In this document: positions 24,577-29,038 of the stretch, piece after piece | Layout: every line of letters begins with the position of its first letter | Position numbering within the stretch: the first letter of the stretch is position 1 | DNA from: JBJYKD01 sp049310025 | Lineage (GTDB): Bacteria > Bacillota > Thermosediminibacteria > Thermosediminibacterales > Tepidanaerobacteraceae | Direction: 5' to 3' | Assembly (NCBI RefSeq): GCF_049310025.1 | Contig: NZ_JBJYKD010000035.1 | Span: 1 to 29,038, forward strand | DNA length: 29,038 nucleotides | The notes under the pieces: model-generated | Told to the model about the DNA's origin: nothing | Seen by the model: the letters and a program-made list of their open reading frames with translations, nothing else | Databases searched by the model: none | Position numbers and translations under genes: made by a program

Positions 24577-25004
24577 TTAAACCACATCCCCGGCATCCGC
24601 TTCTGTGCCAGTAGCCGGCGTGGTAGCAATTGCTGCAATGGGGAGCGGAGGATTTTGCATTATTTCCTTTGCCGCTTCCGCTGTGGATGTAGTCCCAAAC
24701 AGTCCCCTTCATTGGTCGCCATTGCAGCGACAGCCTTGGCAGCATCCAGGCCGCTACCGCCGCCAAGGTTAATTCGCTCCATTTCCGCACGCATTGTCAT
24801 TCCCAGAAGTTTATACCTATTTTATCTTGTCAAATACGTCAGTCTCCACCCCAGCAATACGAAGCCGTTCCTACGGCACAGGTAGCCGTTTTCTTTGGCG
24901 GATTTACCGCTTGAAATCACAATCATGGCTTTTTTTCCTGGCATTATTTGAATGTCAGGTTGTTTAATTGCCCTTTTCCAAACAATATTCTTGTGGGGGG
25001 ACAT
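24577..25004 (-). pseudogene. Decayed iron-containing alcohol dehydrogenase (N-terminal half only)
   Basis: Homologous pieces are found in changing frames. In order they are FGKGQLNNL, then MPGKKAMIVISSGKSAKENGYL, then AGVETDVFDKI, then NLGGGSGLDAAKAVAAMATNEGD, and finally NPPLPIAAIATTPATGTEADAGDVV, a typical order for the NAD-binding half of BdhA-like enzymes, including the GGGS dinucleotide loop. At least three frameshifts and stops separate them. The metal-binding histidine domain is missing; the flavodoxin gene follows directly. Clearly non-functional. Confidence 0.85.
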
Positions 25005-25022
25005 ACATATTAAAACTTATAT

Positions 25023-25132
25023 TCATCCCTCCGTTTGTGGTAATTCTTTCTCCGCATCCAAAACGGTATTTTCGTATCCTGCAATTTTGATGTCCAGCTT
25101 ATCCAGTTTTTAATTCCTTCTGCGATTGTCAT
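25023..25132 (-). pseudogene. MerR-family gene reduced by a large internal deletion
   Basis: ATG 25132 with GGAGGTGAAA starts MTIAEG, the same first five residues as the intact MerR at 22202-22588. Within a few codons the sequence jumps to its C-terminal tail in a different frame: KLDKLDIKIAGYENTVLDAE, which aligns with the intact protein's EKLNFKIEEYETKIVPAEN. About 90 codons, including the HTH, are gone. The promoter/operator upstream (25157-25187) remains perfect. Confidence 0.8.
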
Positions 25133-25156
25133 AGTTTATTTCACCTCCATAATCAG

Positions 25157-25187
25157 AGTGTACATGCTGGAGTTAACTCCAAGTCAA
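25157..25187 (-). promoter_or_regulatory. Intact MerR-type promoter in front of a deleted merR gene
   Basis: Minus strand: TTGACT (25187-25182) and TACACT (25162-25157) with a 19-bp spacer that contains the perfect palindrome TGGAGTTAACTCCA (25168-25181). It closely parallels the promoter at 22616-22646, so the surviving MerR could act here in trans. Confidence 0.8.
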
Positions 25188-25293
25188 TACCTTTTTGACA
25201 TTTCATAAATAATTCATCAGAGGTTATGATATAAATTTGGTACTTTTTGGTACAAAAATTTCCTTCAAAATATAAGGTACAAATTGATTTTTG

Positions 25294-25318
25294 TAGAAGT
25301 ATAATAAGTACACTTCTA
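25294..25318 (+). promoter_or_regulatory. Operator-like dyad over the -10 of a truncated MFS gene
   Basis: TAGAAGT (25294-25300) and ACTTCTA (25312-25318) form a perfect 7-bp inverted repeat that includes a TATAAT (25300-25305). Three GGTAC elements lie upstream (25239, 25249, 25276). Confidence 0.45.
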
Positions 25319-25329
25319 TTGGAGGGAAC

Positions 25330-25437
25330 ATGGATAAATACAACAAATCGTTTACCTCTATATGGTTTGCTCAAATCATTAGGACCTCAGTCCAGCCAGG
25401 CGGAATGACGCTGCTATTTTGGAAGCTTAGAAATTAG
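25330..25437 (+). pseudogene. 5' remnant of an MFS efflux transporter gene
   Basis: GGAGG precedes ATG 25330; MDKYNKSFTSIWFAQII resembles the first residues of macrolide-efflux-type MFS proteins, where the segment leads into TM1. The frame then shifts to unrelated sequence and stops after 35 codons. Short match, so the call is tentative. Confidence 0.45.
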
Positions 25438-25865
25438 AAAACGGCCTTTGCCGCCGAGGAGAACAAAGGCCCAACACGGTTGCCAGCCCGGGTATTTCAA
25501 CCCCCAGATTGGCAAACTGGAGCGGTTAATGCCGGAAAGGAGTGGAAGCTTTTTATTAACAATCCGCGGCTGTCCAGACGGCCAGTATTTCTATGCTATA
25601 GACCGCATGGGGGTTATTCACCGGCAGAAAGCGTGTTTTGCCTGATTGATGAACAGATGGAACCAGTGCTGCGTAAATGCCCGATGTCGAACGCGAGGCC
25701 ATGTTCCGTTTTGACGAAGTGCTCCAAGGAAGCGGGCAAAAAAAATAGGACAGGATATGTCCCTGTCCGCTCCTCGCGGCTCGCGACCAAACGGCGACCA
25801 AAAACCATTTCCTTCCAACTTAGTCACCGCTTCGTCTCGAAAGCCGCGCCATTATTTGCTTTTTT
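25438..25865. other. Decayed sequence between the MFS remnant and the tRNA fragment
   Basis: No intact gene. A perfect stem GGCCTTTG/CAAAGGCC lies at 25443-25471. Reading frames of the plus strand hold protein-like pieces in different frames (QPGYFNPQIGKLERLMPE, then DEQMEPVLRK, then MPDVEREAMFRFDEVL), suggesting one frameshifted gene that I cannot identify. Confidence 0.4.
25738..25769 (-). terminator. Rho-independent terminator, minus strand
   Basis: GGACAGG (25749-25755) pairs with CCTGTCC (25763-25769); the nine-A run at 25738-25746 gives a U-tract on the minus strand. It lies about 100 bp downstream of the tRNA 3' end and was probably the terminator of the intact tRNA gene before integration. 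Confidence 0.8.
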
Positions 25866-25911
25866 TGGAGCTGATGGTGGGATTCGAACCCACGACCTGC
25901 GCATTACGAGT
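25866..25911 (-). mobile_element. 3' fragment of tRNA-Thr(CGT): attachment site at the prophage's left end
   Basis: Minus strand reads anticodon loop CTCGTAA (25910-25904, anticodon CGT), 3' anticodon stem, variable loop AGGTC, a perfect T-arm (GTGGG-TTCGAAT-CCCAC, 25893-25877), 3' acceptor strand CATCAGC, discriminator T and encoded CCA (25868-25866). The 5' half is absent: beyond 25911 the expected anticodon-stem complement is not found. A 3'-only tRNA copy is what tRNA-targeting integrases leave at the end distal to the restored gene. The full tRNA should lie at the element's far end, outside the window. Confidence 0.8.
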
Positions 25912-26159
25912 TTGATTAGGTATATTATATTTAATTATGTTAAATTATTCCATATCCCTTAAAGTCTTGCGCCACGTGGATTGCACGGTTTTATTAATTA
26001 CATGGTATATCATTAAATTATACCTTGTTATATTAAATTCGTTAGAAGAATGTTAGAAGATAGTTTCTCATGAATTATTGATTTTGGAAAACTCTTTATA
26101 AAAATAATGCAAAAGTAAGTTTTTATAGTAAAAATTTTTGCTAAACATAGAGGAAAATA
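25912..26159. other. Sub-attachment region of the element
   Basis: Very AT-rich, no gene seen. Contains the inverted repeat GGTATA (26004-26009) / TATACC (26019-26024) and two direct copies of GTTAGAAGA (26041-26049, 26052-26060) 11 bp apart, about 130 bp from the tRNA core. The direct repeats could be arm-type integrase sites. Confidence 0.4.
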
Positions 26160-26246
26160 ATGCTTTTTGTAGAATACCTTCCCATCAAAAAGCCGTTTAA
26201 TGATAGTACGGCATTAAGAAAGGAAGGTTGTTATGAATTTCGGTAA
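26160..26246 (+). CDS. Possible 28-codon leader peptide upstream of the SWIM gene
   Basis: ATG 26160 follows AGAGGA at good spacing and opens a 28-codon frame (beginning MLFVEYLPIKKPF) that ends 14 bases inside the SWIM gene in another frame. It would translate through a potential structure that masks the SWIM ribosome site (26176-26228). No family recognised; it may be chance. Confidence 0.35.
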   Translation: MLFVEYLPIKKPFNDSTALRKEGCYEFR

Positions 26247-27129
26247 ATGGGATTCGACAGTTCATGAATCTATTGATCAGCAAAAACGAATTGCAAGCGC
26301 AAGGAAAGCTGAATGCACTCCGTTACATATTGATAAAGAAAATTGTTGCGGTCAATTTAGCGGTTCGCATGGTTATTATAATACTACTTTAAATGAATGC
26401 ACTTGTATTGACTTTATAAGGCGGCGTTTACCATGTAAGCATATGTACCGATTAGCAATCGAACTACAAATGATTAATCTTTCCGTAGAAACAGATTCAA
26501 GGAAGATCAAAAACCCTCCACCTGCCGATAGTTTGAATCTTGCAGAATCAGTATCTAACATTGAAGCTCTTTCCAGTGAAGCACAGATTGCTTTAAAAAC
26601 CTTTCTTTTAGAACATTTGTATCACAAGAAAGAGATTGTTGGTGTTATGCGTAATGATGAATTTTCAGAGTTGATAGATTCTGGTATCCTTCGATGCGTT
26701 CAAGATCCTGAAAGGCTATTGGAAATATTTCCACGCAATGAACTGAACAAAAGAATTTCAGCACTAAATATTGATAATTTCAAAAAGAATATGTCCCTTA
26801 AGAATCTTATTCAATGGTGTATTGCAAATATACCCGATAAAATATCCTCTATTTGTTCAGATGCATATGTTTTGCAGTTGAACCCAATTTATAATAAAAC
26901 AAAAAGGCAACTATATACATATCTTCACCGAAAATATGACAATGAAGAATATTTTAATGGTGAAAAGATTGTTTCTTACCCTGCTGGTGCGATGTTTATA
27001 TCTTCAATTAATTTGAAGTATGACGGGTCCGGTTATAAATCCTCTAATTATTCGGGTTATGAATTTCCCGATGATGAGGTTACTGCGTTGCTTAATAAAT
27101 ATAACTGTAATCGGTGCAATAAAAAATAA
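26233..27129 (+). CDS. SWIM zinc-finger protein, element cargo
   Basis: 298 residues, visibly AT-rich compared with the adjacent phage genes, indicating separate acquisition. The N-terminal region holds a SWIM finger: Cys56-x-Cys58 and Cys68-x-His70, in a context (YYNTTLNECTCIDFIRRRLPCKHMYRL) typical of SWIM domains that bind DNA or protein. The rest, about 75-298, has no family I recognise; it ends in NCNRCNKK with a CxxC pair. No enzyme motif is apparent. The GGAAGG ribosome site precedes ATG by five bases and can pair with ACCTTCC upstream. It lies alone, opposite to the lysis genes, beside the attachment site, so I infer a lysogenic cargo gene; role unknown. Confidence 0.8.
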   Translation: MNFGKWDSTVHESIDQQKRIASARKAECTPLHIDKENCCGQFSGSHGYYNTTLNECTCIDFIRRRLPCKHMYRLAIELQMINLSVETDSRKIKNPPPADSLNLAESVSNIEALSSEAQIALKTFLLEHLYHKKEIVGVMRNDEFSELIDSGILRCVQDPERLLEIFPRNELNKRISALNIDNFKKNMSLKNLIQWCIANIPDKISSICSDAYVLQLNPIYNKTKRQLYTYLHRKYDNEEYFNGEKIVSYPAGAMFISSINLKYDGSGYKSSNYSGYEFPDDEVTALLNKYNCNRCNKK

Positions 27130-27130
27130 A

Positions 27131-27156
27131 GCCATGGGGGTTCTGCTTCCCATGGC
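27131..27156 (-). terminator. Terminator of the phage lysis operon (distal)
   Basis: GCCATGGG (27131-27138) pairs with CCCATGGC (27149-27156). On the minus strand it is followed by TTTATTTTTT, and on the plus strand it begins just after the SWIM stop codon. It protects the cargo gene from lysis-operon read-through. Confidence 0.8.
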
Positions 27157-27206
27157 AATAGTGTAAATTCTGCCAAAATTAGTGTTCCCCGTCAGGTATA
27201 AAATTT

Positions 27207-27226
27207 CCCCCGGCCTCAACCGGGGG
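27207..27226 (-). terminator. Terminator directly after the holin gene
   Basis: CCCCCGG (27207-27213) pairs with CCGGGGG (27220-27226), loop CCTCAA; AAATTTTAT follows on the minus strand. First of two tandem terminators. Confidence 0.75.
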
Positions 27227-27231
27227 TGTCT

Positions 27232-27600
27232 TTATGCCGTCGCTTTTGTAGCATTGGCCCATTCCTCGCCTAATTCATCTTTCATGGTTCGCACTGCCCA
27301 TTCGATTAAAGTGCGGATTTCTTCGGAAGAAATATTTAACCCGATTTTGGTTGCCTGTTCGGATATAATCTCGGTGGCCTTCTCTACCTTTTCGTCGCCA
27401 TGGAGCACGCCACCCCATAGTTGCTCTACAGCTTTAACTGCCAGCAGGGCCAGTTCCTGCTTGGCCGTCAGTTCCTCTTGCACTTTCTTGAGCCCTTCGA
27501 CGCCCAATTTCTTCTTAAGCAAACCAATCAGCATCGCCACTACCACGGTTATCAGGATAGCCAAAGCATCGTATACAAGCCGAAAAACCAGATCTTCCAT
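27232..27600 (-). CDS. Phage holin, LLH family
   Basis: 122 residues: one N-terminal membrane helix (about 7-28, ALAILITVVVAMLIGLL) and a long amphipathic, charged tail (KKVQEELTAKQELALLAVKAVEQLWG...) characteristic of the LL-H phage holin family. It would permit endolysin access to the cell wall. Start immediately adjoins the amidase stop (27601), so the genes are translationally coupled. A terminator follows directly. Confidence 0.82.
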   Translation of the reverse strand: MEDLVFRLVYDALAILITVVVAMLIGLLKKKLGVEGLKKVQEELTAKQELALLAVKAVEQLWGGVLHGDEKVEKATEIISEQATKIGLNISSEEIRTLIEWAVRTMKDELGEEWANATKATA

Positions 27601-28404
27601 TTACGCCGCCCCCTTAATCATTTTTTGGACTTCAGCCAGGACGTATTTGATGGACCTGTCCACAATGACAGCCGCCTCCGCTCTGGTGATGGGGGAATTA
27701 GGGTCAAAGTTCCCGTCGCCTTTCCCACTGACAACCCCGATCTGGGCCAGGTGCTCGATGTTTCCTTGTGCCCAGTGACCTACAATATCCTTGAACATGG
27801 CTGTAGCCACCTCCTGAATGTTTAATCCGAAATATAACATGATGGCCCGAGCAATCCCCTGGGCCTGTTTCCGCAAGAAGTTCTCATCGAACAGCAGGGA
27901 CGCATCTTCCGGGTTGGTGAGGAAGCCGCGCTCGATGATCACCGCTGGCATATCCGTCTCGCGGATTACTGCATAGTAGTCAACCCCCGGATTTTTCTCG
28001 CTCTCGCGAGACCAGACTCCATTATCTCCCCGCTGGAATGGTTGCCTGCCTGTAGCCAGCGTTACCTGATCCACCAAAAGTCTCGCTAGCTTATTGCCGC
28101 CCTTGCCGGGCTGGGAGTGGATACTGTGCATAGCGTGATGTCCCTTAGCACTCGGCCCGCCGGCAACATCCGCATGGAGGCTCACAAAGATATCAGCCCT
28201 CCAGCGGTTTGCCATTTGGCATCGCTCAGATAGACCGATGTCCCGGTCGCCCCGCCTGGTCATCAAAACATCGATGCCCCGGGCTTTTAGTTCCTGCTCA
28301 ACGAGAAGTGCAGCACGGAGATTGGTTTCCTTTTCGGGCCGGCCGTTCACCCCCATAGCCCCCGGGTCGCTCCCGCCGTGTCCCGGGTCAATACAAACTT
28401 TCAT
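27601..28404 (-). CDS. Phage endolysin: N-acetylmuramoyl-L-alanine amidase (Amidase_3) with SLH domain
   Basis: 267 residues, no signal peptide, consistent with holin-dependent release. Amidase_3 domain 1 to about 190: His9 (DPGHGG), Glu24, His77 (SLHAD) as zinc ligands and Glu158 (IIERGFLTN) as catalytic residue. Residues about 204-255 are one SLH domain (FKDIVGHWAQGNIEHL, GDGNFDPNSPITRAEAA), which binds pyruvylated secondary cell-wall polymers; it probably targets the lysin to an S-layer-bearing host. ATG is preceded by AAGGGGGT. In the middle of the lysis module. Confidence 0.92.
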   Translation of the reverse strand: MKVCIDPGHGGSDPGAMGVNGRPEKETNLRAALLVEQELKARGIDVLMTRRGDRDIGLSERCQMANRWRADIFVSLHADVAGGPSAKGHHAMHSIHSQPGKGGNKLARLLVDQVTLATGRQPFQRGDNGVWSRESEKNPGVDYYAVIRETDMPAVIIERGFLTNPEDASLLFDENFLRKQAQGIARAIMLYFGLNIQEVATAMFKDIVGHWAQGNIEHLAQIGVVSGKGDGNFDPNSPITRAEAAVIVDRSIKYVLAEVQKMIKGAA

Positions 28405-28419
28405 GCATGGTGCACCCCC

Positions 28420-28773
28420 TTATATGGATGGTTGGTTAGATGAGTTTACAGTTGCCGGTTGTTCGCCATCACCGTCACTTTCACTTCTGGGAACATAGGT
28501 AGCGGTAGCCACGGGCTCCTGGTAGTATGTGGTAGCTGGCAATACAGAAGCGCTCCGTTTCTCCATCGATGGCCATCCAATACGTTCTACCGCTTGTCTT
28601 GCTACCACGGCCAGGATCGGGTAGGTCAAGACAGTGAAGAAGTCGACCTGGGTGGAGGAAATGTCTTTAGCCATGGCCAGCTTAACACCCACAAATAAAA
28701 AGAGCGGCAAGACCAGCAGCGCCGCAAACTCATCAATTGTAAGCCCATTCGGATCATTCCAAAACCCTCTCAT
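28420..28773 (-). CDS. Small phage membrane protein of unknown function
   Basis: 117 residues. A hydrophobic segment lies at about 17-34 (FAALLVLPLFLFVGVKLAM) and a weaker one near 44-60; the C-terminal third is polar, Ser/Thr/Gln-rich (VATATYVPRSESDGDGEQ) and probably disordered. No family recognised. It starts 4 bp after the upstream gene and ends 15 bp before the amidase, inside the lysis operon, so an accessory lysis or holin-related role is plausible. Confidence 0.72.
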   Translation of the reverse strand: MRGFWNDPNGLTIDEFAALLVLPLFLFVGVKLAMAKDISSTQVDFFTVLTYPILAVVARQAVERIGWPSMEKRSASVLPATTYYQEPVATATYVPRSESDGDGEQPATVNSSNQPSI

Positions 28774-28777
28774 GACT

Positions 28778-28999
28778 TCACCGCCTCGCCCTCTCTAGAA
28801 GCTCATCAATCTTGGCCTCCTGGCGGGCCATGGTTACTTGTAGTAATGTTGTGAGATTTTCCAGTGCTTTTGTATTATTCTTTACCACCTCCGCAAGGTC
28901 ATTTTCGCCCTTTTGTTTCATCCACCTATCCACCAAAAAAATCAGCCCTGCGACGGCGAATGTCGCAAGGCCGTATTGTGCCAGCTCTGTTCCCGGCAT
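28778..28999 (-). CDS. Small holin-like phage protein (BhlA/UviB-like)
   Basis: 73 residues. One membrane helix (about 9-26, GLATFAVAGLIFLVDRWM) is followed by a charged coiled coil (NNTKALENLTTLLQVTMARQEAKIDELLERA). This layout resembles BhlA/UviB and XhlA-type small proteins of phage lysis modules, though no decisive motif is visible. ATG has AAGGAGG eight bases upstream. First lysis gene visible; further phage genes are expected beyond 29038. Confidence 0.75.
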   Translation of the reverse strand: MPGTELAQYGLATFAVAGLIFLVDRWMKQKGENDLAEVVKNNTKALENLTTLLQVTMARQEAKIDELLERARR

Positions 29000-29038
29000 T
29001 ATATCTGCCTCCTTTTTAAAAGTAAGGGTTCTATATAT

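Larger units (their letters stand above)
25912..29038. mobile_element. Left end of a prophage or phage-like element (continues beyond window)
   Basis: Bounded on the left by the tRNA-Thr fragment. It contains an AT-rich cargo gene on the plus strand nearest the junction, then a lysis module on the minus strand (holin, amidase, two small membrane proteins). Cargo between the lysis genes and the attachment site is the usual layout of temperate phages of Firmicutes. The integrase is not visible and should be at the other end. Confidence 0.75.

Noticed and set aside
25480..25962. A long plus-strand frame including the phrase GADGGIRTHDLRIT
   Set aside because: That phrase is the well-known false translation of a tRNA T-arm/anticodon region on the opposite strand; the frame crosses the tRNA fragment.

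Overview
The window reads as the chromosome of an anaerobic, probably thermophilic member of the Firmicutes (class Clostridia). This is inference from gene content: a tungstate transporter, two Old Yellow Enzyme-type oxidoreductases (one with an Fe-S cluster and fused FAD/NAD domains), a YmaF protein, GGAGG-type ribosome sites and sigma-A promoters before most genes, and a phage lysin carrying an S-layer-homology domain. I cannot name the species.

Layout. 0.1-5.9 kb (minus): a three-gene RND efflux operon (adaptor lipoprotein, pump, TolC-like protein) behind a near-consensus promoter with a TetR-type operator at its start site. 5.9-10.1 kb (minus): a DedA-PAP2 fusion downstream of the tungstate ABC transporter genes tupA-tupB-tupC, whose promoter region carries a perfect FNR-type palindrome. 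10.6-12.0 kb (plus): a membrane glycosyltransferase. 12.2-14.8 kb (minus): a saccharopine dehydrogenase-like enzyme and an MFS transporter. 15.1-17.0 kb (plus): a natural fusion of a phytol/dolichol-kinase-like domain with a DUF92 (VTE6-like) domain, then a histidine-rich YmaF protein. 17.2-21.8 kb: two divergent regulator-enzyme pairs, LysR with a 2-enoate-reductase-like enzyme and HxlR with a NamA/YqjM-like enzyme.

21.8-25.9 kb is a belt of gene decay. An intact AdhR-type MerR regulator, a flavodoxin and a DUF362 protein sit among wrecks of an FMN reductase, a carboxymuconolactone decarboxylase, an iron alcohol dehydrogenase, a second MerR gene and an MFS gene. The parts suggest a former MerR-controlled electrophile/aldehyde-stress cluster. 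The DUF362 protein starts with what looks like the first 20 residues of an iron alcohol dehydrogenase, so it appears chimeric.

At 25866-25911 there is the 3' part of a tRNA-Thr(CGT) gene with no 5' half. I read this as the attachment-site copy at the left end of a prophage or related element that continues beyond the right edge. The element carries a SWIM zinc-finger cargo gene with an unusual leader, and a lysis module (LLH holin, Amidase_3-SLH endolysin, two small membrane proteins).

Most noteworthy: the putative two-step prenol kinase fusion; the DedA-PAP2 fusion whose PAP2 half has lost both catalytic histidines; a TolC-like protein that seems to lack its outer-membrane strands; the DUF362 chimera with its decay belt; and the SWIM cargo gene whose Shine-Dalgarno sequence can be masked. 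I saw no CRISPR array, rRNA gene or complete insertion sequence.
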